From: Streptomyces longwoodensis | GTDB lineage: Bacteria > Actinomycetota > Actinomycetes > Streptomycetales > Streptomycetaceae | DNA: 64,000 bases | Assembly: GCF_001514125.1 (NCBI RefSeq) | Contig: NZ_KQ948549.1 | Location: forward strand, 595,438-659,437 | Reading direction: 5' to 3' | In this document: positions 27,071 to 36,650 of the stretch, piece by piece | How the letters are laid out: each line of letters starts with the position of its first letter | How positions within the stretch are numbered: position 1 is the stretch's first letter | Position numbers and translations under genes: made by a program | Notes under the pieces: generated by a model | Databases searched by the model: none | Told to the model about the DNA's origin: nothing | What the model saw: only the letters and a program-made list of their open reading frames with translations

Positions 27071-29473
27071 GTGAGACGCATTCCCCGCAAGCGGACCGCG
27101 GTCGGAGCAGCCCTGCTCTCCACCGCAGCTCTCCTCGCCGTCGGCCTGCCGTCGGCCCCGGCGTCCGCCCAGCCCGCGGCCCCCCACCCCAGCCCCCTGC
27201 GCACCGGCGGCCTGCCCGCCGACCTCACCCCCGCCCAGCACGCGACGCTCGTCAGGAGCGCCCAGGCGGACACGGCGAGCACCGCACGGAGCCTCGGCCT
27301 CGGCGCTCAGGAGAAGCTCGTCGTCAAGGACGTCGTCAAGGACAACGACGGCACCGTCCACACCCGCTACGAGCGCACCTACGCAGGGCTGCCGGTCCTC
27401 GGCGGCGACCTCGTCGTGCACACGCCCCCGGCCTCCCAGGCCGCCGGCACGGTCACCACGACCTTCAACAACAACCGCCGCACGGTGAAGGTCGCCTCCA
27501 CCACGGCCACCTACACCAAGTCCGCGGCCGAGGCGAAGGCGCTCACGACCGCGCGCTCGCTCGACGCCCAGCGGCCCGCCGCCGACAGCGCCCGCAAGGT
27601 GATCTGGGCCGGCAGCGGCACCCCCCGGCTCGCCTGGGAGACGGTCGTCACCGGCCTCCAGGACGACGGCACGCCGAGCCGCCTGCACGTCGTCACCGAC
27701 GCGACCAGCGGCGCCGAGCTGTACCGCTTCCAGGACGTCAAGACCGGCACCGGCAACACCCAGTACAGCGGCTCCGTCTCCCTGAGCACCACCCTGTCGG
27801 GTTCGACGTACCAGCTGTACGACACCACCCGCGGCGGCCACAAGACGTACTCGCTCAACGCCGGCACCTCCGGCACCGGCACGCTGATGACCGACGCCGA
27901 CGACGTCTGGGGCAACGGGTCCGGCTCCAACACCCAGACCGCGGGCGCGGACGCGGCCTACGGGGCCCAGGAGACCTGGGACTTCTACAAGAACACCTTC
28001 GGACGCAGCGGCATCCGCAACGACGGCGTCGCCGCCTACTCGCGCGTCCACTACAGCAGCGGCTACGTCAACGCCTTCTGGGACGACAGCTGCTTCTGCA
28101 TGACCTACGGCGACGGCAGCGGCAACACCCACGCCCTGACCTCGCTGGACGTGGCCGGCCACGAGATGAGCCACGGCGTCACGTCCAACACCGCGGGCCT
28201 CGACTACAGCGGTGAGTCGGGCGGACTGAACGAGGCCACCTCCGACATCTTCGGCACCGGCGTGGAGTTCTACGCGGGCAACTCCTCCGACGTCGGCGAC
28301 TACCTCATCGGCGAGAAGATCAACATCAACGGCGACGGCACCCCGCTGCGCTACATGGACAAGCCCAGCAAGGACGGCGGCTCCGCCGACAGCTGGTACT
28401 CGGGCGTCGGCAACCTCGACGTGCACTACTCCTCGGGCCCGGCGAACCACATGTTCTACCTGCTGTCCGAGGGCAGCGGCAGCAAGACCATCAACGGCGT
28501 CACGTACAACAGCCCCACCTCCGACGGCGTCGCCGTCACCGGCATCGGACGGGCCGCGGCCCTGCAGATCTGGTACAAGGCGCTGACGACGTACATGACG
28601 TCCAGCACCAACTACGCCGGTGCCCGCACCGCCGCGCTCAACGCGGCCGCTGCCCTGTACGGCTCGGGCTCCACCCAGTACGCCGGGGTCGGCAACGCCT
28701 TCGCCGGCATCAACGTCGGCGGCCACATCACCCCGCCCAGCAGCGGCGTCACGGTGACCAACCCGGGCAGCCAGTCCTCGACCGTCGGCACCGCGGTCAG
28801 CCTGAAGATCACGGCCAGCAGCACCAACAGCGGCGCGCTGACCTACGCCGCGAGCGGCCTGCCCGCCGGCCTGTCGATCAACAGCTCCACGGGCGTCATC
28901 TCCGGCACCCCGACCACGGCCGGCACCTACAGCACCACCGTCACGGTGACCGACTCCACCGGCGCCAGCGGCACCGCGTCCTTCACCTGGACGGTCGGCA
29001 CCGGCGGGGGCGGCGGCACCTGCACCTCCGCCCAGCTCCTCGGCAACCCCGGCTTCGAGTCGGGCAACACCACTTGGACGGCCAGCAGCGGGGTCATCAC
29101 CAACGACACCGGCGAGGCGGCGCACGGCGGTTCGTACAAGGCGTGGCTCGACGGCTACGGCTCGACGCACACCGACACGCTGTCCCAGTCGGTCGCGATC
29201 CCGGCCGGCTGCAAGGCGACGCTGACCTTCTACCTGCACGTCGACACCGCGGAGACCACCACCAGCACCGCGTACGACAAGCTGACGGTGACCGCCGGTT
29301 CGACCACCCTGGCGACCTACTCCAACCTCAACAAGGCCACCGGGTACACCCTGAGGACCCTGGACCTGTCCTCGTTCGCGGGCTCCACGGTCACCCTGAA
29401 GTTCACGGGTGCCGAGGACTCCTCGCTGCAGACCAGCTTCGTCGTTGACGACACCGCCGTGACGACCGGCTGA
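27071..29473 (+). CDS. secreted M4-family (thermolysin-like) metalloprotease
   Basis: Preproprotein of 800 residues from GTG 27071 (AGGAG at good spacing). Signal peptide 1-34 (RRIPRKR, hydrophobic core, ASA-Q). An FTP/PepSY propeptide spans about 50-220. The M4 catalytic domain spans about 225-570: His364-Glu365-x-x-His368 (HEMSH), Glu388 in NEATSD, and a later YSSGPANHMFY His. A putative-Ig (He_PIG) domain follows at about 575-655 (LTYAASGLPAGLSINSSTGVISGTP). A C-terminal jelly-roll domain begins CTSAQLLGNPGFESG. It degrades proteins outside the cell. A strong hairpin follows the stop. Confidence 0.96.
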   Translation: MRRIPRKRTAVGAALLSTAALLAVGLPSAPASAQPAAPHPSPLRTGGLPADLTPAQHATLVRSAQADTASTARSLGLGAQEKLVVKDVVKDNDGTVHTRYERTYAGLPVLGGDLVVHTPPASQAAGTVTTTFNNNRRTVKVASTTATYTKSAAEAKALTTARSLDAQRPAADSARKVIWAGSGTPRLAWETVVTGLQDDGTPSRLHVVTDATSGAELYRFQDVKTGTGNTQYSGSVSLSTTLSGSTYQLYDTTRGGHKTYSLNAGTSGTGTLMTDADDVWGNGSGSNTQTAGADAAYGAQETWDFYKNTFGRSGIRNDGVAAYSRVHYSSGYVNAFWDDSCFCMTYGDGSGNTHALTSLDVAGHEMSHGVTSNTAGLDYSGESGGLNEATSDIFGTGVEFYAGNSSDVGDYLIGEKININGDGTPLRYMDKPSKDGGSADSWYSGVGNLDVHYSSGPANHMFYLLSEGSGSKTINGVTYNSPTSDGVAVTGIGRAAALQIWYKALTTYMTSSTNYAGARTAALNAAAALYGSGSTQYAGVGNAFAGINVGGHITPPSSGVTVTNPGSQSSTVGTAVSLKITASSTNSGALTYAASGLPAGLSINSSTGVISGTPTTAGTYSTTVTVTDSTGASGTASFTWTVGTGGGGGTCTSAQLLGNPGFESGNTTWTASSGVITNDTGEAAHGGSYKAWLDGYGSTHTDTLSQSVAIPAGCKATLTFYLHVDTAETTTSTAYDKLTVTAGSTTLATYSNLNKATGYTLRTLDLSSFAGSTVTLKFTGAEDSSLQTSFVVDDTAVTTG

Positions 29474-29488
29474 CCGACCCCGTAGGGC

Positions 29489-29528
29489 ACGGAGCCCCAC
29501 CCCGCGCGGCTGCGGGGTGGGGCTCCGT
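29489..29528. terminator. bidirectional terminator between M4 protease and GH64 gene
   Basis: A perfect 17-base stem (ACGGAGCCCCACCCCGC) with loop GCGGCT starts 16 bases after the protease stop and 20 bases before the end of the minus-strand glucanase gene. Confidence 0.9.
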
Positions 29529-29548
29529 CATGTCGGTCCTGTGCGAGG

Positions 29549-30742
29549 TCAGTTGAGCGGGTCGAGCGTCAGGTACGCCTGCTGCGGCGCCCCGTCGTGC
29601 ACGAGCGACTCCTGGTTGCCCACGTCGTCGAAGGCGAACGCGTACGCCTTGCCGTCGGCCATCTGGGCGTGGATCTTGCGGGCGTAGTGGTTGGTCACCG
29701 CGTCCTGGTAGAAGTTCGCGGTCGTGGTGTCGGGCTGGTTGGGGTTGACCAGCAGCGTGGAGCGGTTGAAGCCCGCGCACAGGGTGCGGGAGATCGGGCC
29801 GCGCACCTGGTCGTTGGGGGCGTCGAGGAGCTTGTGGCAGCCGAACACGCTGTCCGCGTCCGGCTTCTGGAAGCTGGTGACGACCGCGCCCGAGGTGTTG
29901 GTGAAGTTCATGACCCCGCCCGAGACCCGGCCGTAGTACTTGGTGCCCGGCTGGTCGCCGAAGGGGGTCACCGTCAGCGTCGAGCTCGCGTACTTCTGCC
30001 AGACGCGGTTGATGTAGTCGTCCATCACGGACGCCGGCAGCGCACCGGTCTCCAGGCCGTGGCCGGGGGAGAGGGCCCGCAGCACGGTGCCGTCGGACCG
30101 GGTCTGGATCAGGTTCGCCCAGCCGCCCGGCTGGCCGCGCAGCGCGCTGTAGAAGCCGTTGTAGCCGCCCGACTTGAGGTGGCCGGTGTTCACGGTGCTG
30201 CCGTCGGAGCGCTGCACACCGACCGCGTAGGGCACCGAGAACATGTCCACCTGGGTGCTGTTGATCCACAGCCCGTCGTTGTTGAGCGTGTACTCCGACC
30301 AGTTGAACAGGATGTTGCGGTTGGGGTCGCTGGGGTTCTGCACGGCCGGCTGCACCAGCCCGCCCGTGGCCAGCTGGAACACCAGCTTCTGGCCGTAGGA
30401 GAAGTAGATCCGGCCGGAGAACTTCGGGATGCGGATCGTCTTGGACTGGCCCGCGGCCGGTCCGGGGATGGACGCGTCCGGGGCCGGCACGGGCGGTACG
30501 CTGCCCGCCGGCCACGGGTGGAACGTGCCGCTGGCGTCCGCCCACCCCTGCTGGCCCGTGCTGAGCAGGGTGCCGAGGGTGTAGACGTACACGGCGTCGC
30601 CGCGGCCCGAGTTGTTCGTGATCTTCAAGGGAATGGTGTCCGGGACCGCGGCCTGGGCCGGGTGTCCCAGTGAGAGCAGTGCGCCGACCAGAGCCGTTGC
30701 TCCGGCCACCGCCGCGAGTCGGTGCCTGAGACCTCTGAGCAC
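29549..30742 (-). CDS. secreted GH64 beta-1,3-glucanase
   Basis: Protein of 397 residues. GTG 30742 has an excellent ribosome site (GGAGGTGG). It directly starts a signal peptide (LRGLRHRLAAVAGATALVGALL ... AQA-A), so I prefer it over the longer ORF. The mature chain begins VPDTIPLKITNNSGRGDAVY and has QGWADASGTFHPWP, SIPGPAAGQSKTI, IYFSYGQKL, ILFNWSEYTLN and STQVDMFSVPY. These are the thaumatin-like GH64 family that releases laminaripentaose from beta-1,3-glucan. It probably attacks fungal walls or laminarin. A LacI-type operator lies 75-88 bases before the start. Confidence 0.93.
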   Translation of the reverse strand: MLRGLRHRLAAVAGATALVGALLSLGHPAQAAVPDTIPLKITNNSGRGDAVYVYTLGTLLSTGQQGWADASGTFHPWPAGSVPPVPAPDASIPGPAAGQSKTIRIPKFSGRIYFSYGQKLVFQLATGGLVQPAVQNPSDPNRNILFNWSEYTLNNDGLWINSTQVDMFSVPYAVGVQRSDGSTVNTGHLKSGGYNGFYSALRGQPGGWANLIQTRSDGTVLRALSPGHGLETGALPASVMDDYINRVWQKYASSTLTVTPFGDQPGTKYYGRVSGGVMNFTNTSGAVVTSFQKPDADSVFGCHKLLDAPNDQVRGPISRTLCAGFNRSTLLVNPNQPDTTTANFYQDAVTNHYARKIHAQMADGKAYAFAFDDVGNQESLVHDGAPQQAYLTLDPLN

Positions 30743-30816
30743 TCTCCACCTCCGTGCGGGAGACCTGTGGGGTTGGTCCGAAGGGCGGACCGGTGGGGAC
30801 TGGTCCGTACCTGTTC

Positions 30817-30830
30817 TGAGAGCGCTCTCA
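30817..30830. promoter_or_regulatory. LacI-family operator palindrome TGAGAGCGCTCTCA
   Basis: A perfect 14-base palindrome upstream of the GH64 start. It differs by two symmetric bases from the cellobiose-type operator TGGGAGCGCTCCCA used by CebR in Streptomyces. It therefore probably binds a LacI-family sugar repressor sensing glucan oligosaccharides. No LacI gene is next to it. Confidence 0.72.
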
Positions 30831-30957
30831 GGGTCGCGCTCAGTTGTGGCCATGTCAATGTTCAAGACGTGAAGAAGCGCTCGCGGCGAGCGGGCCGCGA
30901 GCGCTCGTAAAGGGAGCTGCAGGGGAGCCGTAGGGGAGCTGTGAGGGAGCTGTCGCT

Positions 30958-31731
30958 TCAGAAGGTGCGGGCGAGCAGGTCCAGCAGGGCCGCCCAGTGC
31001 CGGTCGTCGCCGTCCTTGTCGTACGCCGAGGTGTCGGCCTGGGTGTAGCCGTGGTGCGCCCCGGGATACACCTCGCAGCGGTGGCGGACGCCGGCCGCGG
31101 TCAGCGCCTCCTCCAGCCGCCGCTGCTGCTCGGGCGGCATCGAGGAGTCGGCGTCCGCGTGGCCGAAGTACACCTCGGCGGTGACCCGGTCGGCGACCAG
31201 GTGCGGGCTGTCCGGCGCGTCCGTCGCGAGCCGCCCGCCGTGGAACCCGGCCATCGCCGCGACCCGGCCGGGGTGGGCGCCCGCCGTGTACAGGGCCAGC
31301 CGGGCGCCCATGCAGTACCCCGTCACGGCCACCGGACCATCGGTGACCAGCGGGTCCTCCTCCAGCCGGCGCAGGTACGCGTCCGCGTCCCGCACGACGA
31401 GCTCCGGCGTCAGCGCCTGCATGACCGGACCGATCGCCTGCCAGATCTCCGGACGGGCCTCCGGGTCGATGAACGCGGGCAGGTCGAAGACGGGGGTGCG
31501 CCCGTGCCGGTAGAACACGTTCGGCACCAGCACGGCGTAGCCCTCACCGGCGAGCCGGTCGGCCATCGACCTCAGGTGCGGGCGCAGCCCGAACGCGTCC
31601 TGGTACAGCAGCACGCCCGGGTACGGACCCGGCCCGTCGGGGTGCACGAAGTAGGCGTCGGCGACGCCGTCCTCGGTCCGGACGTCGACGTCGCCGCCCT
31701 GGATGCCCTGGTTTCCCTGGATGGAGGTCAT
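30958..31731 (-). CDS. dienelactone hydrolase family protein
   Basis: Alpha/beta hydrolase of 257 residues from ATG 31731 (MTSIQGNQGIQGGDV). No ribosome site is present; CAACCA 7 bases upstream might be the -10 of a leaderless transcript. DLH features: GVLLYQDAFGLRPHLRSMADRLA, VLVPNVFYRHG, nucleophile Cys in GYCMGARLALY, an Asp in YFGHADADSSM and a His in YPGAHHGYT. It hydrolyses dienelactone or related esters in the cytoplasm; the natural substrate is unknown. It lies 53 bases downstream of the YciO-like gene on the same strand. Confidence 0.92.
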   Translation of the reverse strand: MTSIQGNQGIQGGDVDVRTEDGVADAYFVHPDGPGPYPGVLLYQDAFGLRPHLRSMADRLAGEGYAVLVPNVFYRHGRTPVFDLPAFIDPEARPEIWQAIGPVMQALTPELVVRDADAYLRRLEEDPLVTDGPVAVTGYCMGARLALYTAGAHPGRVAAMAGFHGGRLATDAPDSPHLVADRVTAEVYFGHADADSSMPPEQQRRLEEALTAAGVRHRCEVYPGAHHGYTQADTSAYDKDGDDRHWAALLDLLARTF

Positions 31732-31784
31732 GGCCACATGGTTGCACGCACCACCCAACGGTCCGCGCGCCCCCCCGCTGGAGC

Positions 31785-32405
31785 TCACTCGAACCGTGAG
31801 GGGTCCCCCGCTCCGCGCCGCACGATCTCGGCTTCCCCGCTGGAGAAGTCGACCACCGTCGTCGGTTCGGTGCCGCACTCGCCGGAGTCCAGCACACCGT
31901 CGACCACGTGGTCGAGCCGGTCCTTGATCTCCCAGCCCTGGGTCATCGGCTCCTCCTCGCCGGGCAGCAGCAGCGTGCTGGACAGCAGCGGCTCGCCCAG
32001 CTCCGCCAGCAGGGCCTGGGTGACGACGTGGTCCGGGATGCGCACGCCCACGGTCTTCTTCTTCGGGTGCTGGAGCATCCGCGGCACCTCCTTCGTCGCC
32101 GGGAGGATGAAGGTGTAACTGCCGGGCGTGGACGCCTTGACCGCCCGGAACACGTCGTTGTCGATCCGCACGAACTGACCGAGCTGTGCGAAGTCCTGGC
32201 AGACCAGCGTGAAGTGGTGCCGGTCGTCGAGGTGGCGGATGGTCCGGATCCGGTCGATCCCGTCCCGGCTGCCCAGCCGGCAGCCCAGTGCGTAGCAGGA
32301 GTCCGTCGGGTACGCGATGAGCGCGTCGTCCCGGATGGCGGCCGCGACCTGGGCGATGGTGCGCGGCTGGGGGTTGTCGGGGTGCACGTCGTAGTACTTC
32401 GCCAT
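31785..32405 (-). CDS. YciO/Sua5-like (YrdC-domain) protein
   Basis: Protein of 206 residues (MAKYYDVHPDNPQPRTIAQVA). It has a YrdC-domain core: IAYPTDSCYALGCRLGSRDGIDRIRTIRHLDDRHHFTLVC, SYTFILPATKEVPRML, and KTVGVRIPDHVVTQALL. This is the YciO branch rather than the essential TsaC/Sua5 threonylcarbamoyl-AMP synthase; it lacks a C-terminal Sua5 domain. It may bind RNA or nucleotides. CATAAG lies 8 bases before the ATG and no ribosome site is seen, so a leaderless message is possible. It is divergent from the PucR regulator. Confidence 0.88.
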   Translation of the reverse strand: MAKYYDVHPDNPQPRTIAQVAAAIRDDALIAYPTDSCYALGCRLGSRDGIDRIRTIRHLDDRHHFTLVCQDFAQLGQFVRIDNDVFRAVKASTPGSYTFILPATKEVPRMLQHPKKKTVGVRIPDHVVTQALLAELGEPLLSSTLLLPGEEEPMTQGWEIKDRLDHVVDGVLDSGECGTEPTTVVDFSSGEAEIVRRGAGDPSRFE

Positions 32406-32550
32406 CCGACGAGCTTATGCCGTCCCCGTCGCCCCGGGCGCGCGGCCACCCCGGCACGGGCGCCCCCGGCCGGTCCTGGGGTAACGTCGCCGACCGGTAC
32501 GACGGGTCCGGGACGCCGGACCGTACGGCGCGACGAGGAGCGGAACCCAC

Positions 32551-34068
32551 ATGGCCGGCCGGGACGACGCACCCCGCCCCACGGACGCCGCGTGGGCGGA
32601 GCAACTCCTCGACCACCTGCGTCCGGGCGGCGCCGACGTCGGCCGGATCGTCGACTGGCTCGCCGCCGCGACCGGCGCCGCCGTCTGCCTCTACGACGAC
32701 ACCGGCACGGTGCTGGCCGGCACCGCGCTGCCCCTGGAGCGCCGCCTCCTCGCGGACATCGCCGCCGGCCGCCTCGCCTCCGCCGCCGCACAGGACGGCG
32801 GCCGGCACGTCCGGCTGGTGCGGGTGGCCCTCCCGCCGCCCGCCTCCGCCGGGGTCCTCGCCCTCGTCCGCACCGCCCCCTTCGACCGGCGGGTCTCCGA
32901 CGTCGTCACCCGCACCGCCACCGTCCTCGCACTCCTGCTGCGCGCCCAGGAGACCGCCGCCGCCGGGCACCGCCTCGAACGGGCCACCGCCGACCTGCGG
33001 CTGGCCGTCCTCCAGCTGCTGATGGTGGAGGACGTCGTCGCGGCCCGCCGCGTCGCCGCCGGGTTCTGGCCGGGCCTCCTCGACACCGACACCGCCTGCG
33101 TGTACGTCATGGAGACCGGCCCCGGCGACCGCGACCGGCTCGCCGAGGAGTGCCGTACGGCGACCGGGGAGCGGGCCCTGGTGGTGCGCTGCCCCGCCGT
33201 GGACGCGCACGTCATCGTCGTCGCCCCGCACGACGCGGCGGGCGCCCGGCTGCGGACACTGCTGCGACGGCGCCCCGGCACGTACCTCGGCGGCAGCGTC
33301 CGGCAGAGCCTCGCCCGCACCGCCACCGCCTACGGACAGGCCGTCAGCGCCCTGGCCGTCGCCCGCTTCCGGCCCGGCCGGGCGGCGGTCCACGCCGAAC
33401 GCACCCACCCCGAGCGCCTGATGGACCCGGCGGCCCTGCGCGCCTGGACCGCCCGGCTGCTGCGCCCGCTGGACACGCTGGCGCACCACACCCGCGCCGA
33501 ACTCCTCGCCACCACCCGGCTGGGCCTGGAGTTCACCGCGATCAGCGCCGCCAAGGTGCTCGGCGTCAGCCGCAACACCGTGCGCGCCCGCATGGACCGC
33601 GTCGAGGGCCTGCTGCACGCCGACTTCTCCGACCTGACCGTCCGCGCCGCCGTCCACCTGGCGCTCACCGCGCACCTGGCCCGCGCCGAGGACGAGCCCC
33701 CTCCGGCCGCCCCCGACGGCGCGGGCGCCGCCCGCCTCGGCGACCTCCTCGCCGGGCCCGCGCTGCGCACCTGGGCGCACGACCTGCTCGGCCGCCTCGA
33801 CGGCGACGCCCGCGACCTGCGCCGCACCCTGCGCGCCTGGATCGCCGCCGACGGCAACGCCGAACGCGCCGCCGGACGCCTCGGGGTGCACGCCCAGACC
33901 GTGCGCGACCACGTGCGCGGCGCCGAACCCGTCCTGGAACGCCAGCTGCTGGCCTCGGGCAGCGACCTGTACGAGGTCGTCCTCGCCCACCTGGCCGCCC
34001 GCGAGCTGACCGTGCCCGCCCTGCCCCGGACACAACCGGACCTTCCGGGCGCACCCGTGCACGGGTGA
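32551..34068 (+). CDS. PucR-family transcriptional regulator with two HTH segments
   Basis: Protein of 505 residues from ATG 32551 (GAGGAG upstream). The N-terminal half (about 20-200) is a PucR/GGDEF-related sensor domain. A helix-turn-helix lies at about 330-355 (ISAAKVLGVSRNTVRARMDRV). The second, at about 425-455 (GNAERAAGRLGVHAQTVRDHVR), is the typical C-terminal PucR/HTH_30. Having both is unusual, since most PucR proteins have only the last. It is divergent from the YciO-like gene and convergent with the conservon. The target is unknown. Confidence 0.85.
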   Translation: MAGRDDAPRPTDAAWAEQLLDHLRPGGADVGRIVDWLAAATGAAVCLYDDTGTVLAGTALPLERRLLADIAAGRLASAAAQDGGRHVRLVRVALPPPASAGVLALVRTAPFDRRVSDVVTRTATVLALLLRAQETAAAGHRLERATADLRLAVLQLLMVEDVVAARRVAAGFWPGLLDTDTACVYVMETGPGDRDRLAEECRTATGERALVVRCPAVDAHVIVVAPHDAAGARLRTLLRRRPGTYLGGSVRQSLARTATAYGQAVSALAVARFRPGRAAVHAERTHPERLMDPAALRAWTARLLRPLDTLAHHTRAELLATTRLGLEFTAISAAKVLGVSRNTVRARMDRVEGLLHADFSDLTVRAAVHLALTAHLARAEDEPPPAAPDGAGAARLGDLLAGPALRTWAHDLLGRLDGDARDLRRTLRAWIAADGNAERAAGRLGVHAQTVRDHVRGAEPVLERQLLASGSDLYEVVLAHLAARELTVPALPRTQPDLPGAPVHG

Positions 34069-34197
34069 GCCCCGCCGGCGCCCGAATGGGCACGGACACG
34101 GTTCCCAAGGCCGCCGCCGGGCACGTAAGTTCGATCCGCCGCGGGGGTGCCGCGACCGGAACGGGGGACCGGTCGGGCCCCCCGCCGCCGTGCCGGG

Positions 34198-35415
34198 TCA
34201 GCCGTGCAGCCGGACCGGGATCTCCTGCCAGCCGAACGCGATGAACGACGGCACCTGCGTCAGCTCCCCGCCGGCCAGGGCCAGGCCGGGGAACCGCTCG
34301 AACAGGGCGGGCAGCGCGGTCAGCGCCTCCATCCGGGCCAGCGGGGCCCCGATGCAGCGGTGCACGCCGATCCCGAACGCCAGGTGGTCGTCCGTGCCCC
34401 GCGCCGCGTCGAAGACGTCCGCGTCCGGGCCGTGGTGCGCCGGGTCCAGGCCCGCCGCGGCGTACGTGGTGATGATCGCGTCCCCGGCCGGGACCGTCAC
34501 GTCGCCCACCGTCAGGTCGGTGACGGCGAACCGCAGCGGCAGCGACGCGATCGACGGGTGCACCCGCAACGTCTCCTCCACCACCGCGTCCCAGCCGATC
34601 GCGCCGGCCCGGACCGCCGCCAGCTGCTCGGGCCGGCGCAGCAGCGCCACCACGGCGTTGCCGATGAGGTTGACGGTCGTCTCGAAGCCCGCGCCGATGA
34701 CCAGCAGCAGCGTGTGGACCAATTCCTCGGCGCTGAGCCGGTCGCCGTCCTCGTCGCGCACCCGGATCAGCTCGGTCGTCATGTCGTCGCCGGGGTGCTC
34801 CTGCTTGTGCGCGACCAGCCCGCCCAGCACGGTGCCGATCTGCTCCTGCACGAACGCCGCGTGCTCCGGGCTCGGGTCGGAGGTGTCCATGATGGCCGCG
34901 ATGAGCCGCGCGGTCGCGTCCCGCATCCCCTCGGGCACGCCGAACAGTTCGCAGATGATCCGCATCGGCAGCGGGTGCGCGAAGGCCGCCTTCAGGTCGG
35001 CCTCGTCCCCGCCCGCCGCGAGCCCGTCCAGCAGCTCCGCGGTGATCACCTCGACCCGCTCGCGCAGCGCCTCGGTGCGCCGGTGCGTGAAGCTCGGCGC
35101 GACCAGCTTGCGCAGCCGCGCGTGGTCGGTGCCGTACGTGGAGAGCATGTTCACCACGCCGACCCAGCCGAGGATCCAGCCCCAGGACGGGTGGTCGCCG
35201 ATCTCGGGCCACAGCCGCCAGTGCCGGCGGGGGTCCTTGCTGACCCGCGGGTCGAGGATCAGGTCCTTGAGGACGGCGTGGCCGGTCGGCGCCCACGCCG
35301 GGATGCCGCCGGGCAGCTCCACCGGGACGATCGGGCCGAGCGCCCGTAACCGGGCGCTCTCGGCGGGGATGTCGGCCCCGAACGGGTCGAGGGCGATGCG
35401 GTCGGTGACGGTCAC
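34198..35415 (-). CDS. cvnF: cytochrome P450, conservon F-position
   Basis: P450 of 405 residues from GTG 35415, overlapping the previous gene's stop by 4 bases. It has a canonical core: I-helix GAGFETT, ExxR in EETLRVHPS, and haem ligand Cys354 in [10 protein letters not shown]. It belongs to the bacterial CYP154/CYP156-like group found at the end of P450-containing conservons. It is last in the A-B-C-D-P450-P450 unit. It may oxidise a small-molecule signal, with electrons from ferredoxins not encoded nearby. The symbol is by position. Confidence 0.92.
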   Translation of the reverse strand: MTVTDRIALDPFGADIPAESARLRALGPIVPVELPGGIPAWAPTGHAVLKDLILDPRVSKDPRRHWRLWPEIGDHPSWGWILGWVGVVNMLSTYGTDHARLRKLVAPSFTHRRTEALRERVEVITAELLDGLAAGGDEADLKAAFAHPLPMRIICELFGVPEGMRDATARLIAAIMDTSDPSPEHAAFVQEQIGTVLGGLVAHKQEHPGDDMTTELIRVRDEDGDRLSAEELVHTLLLVIGAGFETTVNLIGNAVVALLRRPEQLAAVRAGAIGWDAVVEETLRVHPSIASLPLRFAVTDLTVGDVTVPAGDAIITTYAAAGLDPAHHGPDADVFDAARGTDDHLAFGIGVHRCIGAPLARMEALTALPALFERFPGLALAGGELTQVPSFIAFGWQEIPVRLHG

Positions 35416-36650
35416 GACTCAACTCCAGGGTGGTCGGGGGAGCGGGGGGTGAAGCGGACGGGCAGGGCGGTCAGCGACCGGTGGAACGGACCGGGCCGCC
35501 AGCCGAGGCGCTCGCGCGGCAGCACCGGGTCCAGGTCCGGCAGCCACTGGGTGAGCTGCTCGATCGCCTCGGTGACGATGAGCAGCGTGTGCTGTTTGAC
35601 GGGACAGGCGTGCGGGCCCGCGCCCCACGACAGGTGGGAGGCGTCCCCCGGGTGCCGCCCGCCGGTGTCCTCCTGCTCGGCGAAGGACGTGAGCGCGCCG
35701 AACGACACCACCACCGGTACCGCGTCGCGCAGCCACACCCCGTGGCAGGCGACCGGCTCGCGGGCGTAGTAGATGCCGTAGTTGGTCAGCGGCGTCTCGT
35801 GGTGCAGCACCTCCACCACCGCGTCCATGACCGGCCGGGCCCCGCTGGTCAGGGTCGAGTAGTAGACCGGGTTGCCGAGGATCCGCGACAGCGTGTTGGA
35901 CACCAGGTTCGCCGTCGGCTCGTAGCCCGCGCCGAGGGTGAGGAACACCTGCCAGGTGACCTCCTCGGGGGTGAGCCCCGCCGGGTGGTCCAGGAGCCGG
36001 CTGGGCAGGTCGTCGCCGCGCCGCTCGGCCTTGGCGGCGATCAGCTCCAGCACGTACCGGGCGTACTCCGCCTCGCCCTCCGCGGCCCCCGCGCCGCCCT
36101 CCATCATCCGGCCCAGGGACGCGTCGAGGCGGTCACCGGCGCTCACCGGCATCCCGAACAGGTCGTTGAAGACCAGCGCCACCAGCGGCCGGGAGAAGTC
36201 CGCGACCAGGTCCGCCTCGCCGCGCGGCCCGATCCGGTCCGCCAGCAGCCGCACCGCCCGGTGCACCCGCGCCCGCAGGTCGTGCGGCTCGAGCAGGTCG
36301 AACACGTCGAGCAGCGTGGTGCGGTAGCGCACGTGCGCGCCGCCGTCGGCGAACAGGGCGTTGGGCCGCCACCGCATCATGCCCAGCACCGGCGAGTCCG
36401 CCGGCACCGTCTCCTCCCAGGCGCGCGGGTCGTGCGAGAACCGCTCGGTGTCGCGCAGAACCTCCAGCGCCGCCCGCCGTTCGGTCACGACATACGCCGG
36501 GACGCCGGGCGCCAGTTCCGCCCAGCCGATCGGGCCCTGGGCGCGCAGGGCCGCGTAGTAGCGGTGCGGGTCCGCGGCGAACCCGTCCTCCCACAGCCGT
36601 ACGGGGGCCGAGCGGGAGAAGTCGTGCCGGTCCGGGGGGTACGCGCTCAC
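35412..36650 (-). CDS. cvnE: CYP157-like cytochrome P450 lacking ExxR, conservon E-position
   Basis: P450-like protein of 412 residues from GTG 36650, overlapping the GTPase stop by 4 bases and the next P450 by 4. The haem segment is altered: [12 protein letters not shown] with Cys349 but without the usual Phe and following Gly. The K-helix ExxR is Glu280-Val-Leu-His283, so the Arg is missing. The I-helix is GAGYEPT. CYP157 enzymes of Streptomyces conservons are known to have lost ExxR. The Cys ligand is retained, so haem binding is possible, but the role may be regulatory. Confidence 0.9.
   Translation of the reverse strand: MSAYPPDRHDFSRSAPVRLWEDGFAADPHRYYAALRAQGPIGWAELAPGVPAYVVTERRAALEVLRDTERFSHDPRAWEETVPADSPVLGMMRWRPNALFADGGAHVRYRTTLLDVFDLLEPHDLRARVHRAVRLLADRIGPRGEADLVADFSRPLVALVFNDLFGMPVSAGDRLDASLGRMMEGGAGAAEGEAEYARYVLELIAAKAERRGDDLPSRLLDHPAGLTPEEVTWQVFLTLGAGYEPTANLVSNTLSRILGNPVYYSTLTSGARPVMDAVVEVLHHETPLTNYGIYYAREPVACHGVWLRDAVPVVVSFGALTSFAEQEDTGGRHPGDASHLSWGAGPHACPVKQHTLLIVTEAIEQLTQWLPDLDPVLPRERLGWRPGPFHRSLTALPVRFTPRSPDHPGVES

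Noticed and set aside
26474..29500. Open frame of about 1008 codons on the minus strand
   Set aside because: It opposes the M4 protease with all conserved motifs; the minus frame is a GC-bias artefact.
30958..34062. Minus-strand frame of about 1034 codons
   Set aside because: Only its last 257 codons (dienelactone hydrolase) are real; the rest is antisense to the PucR gene and the YciO region.
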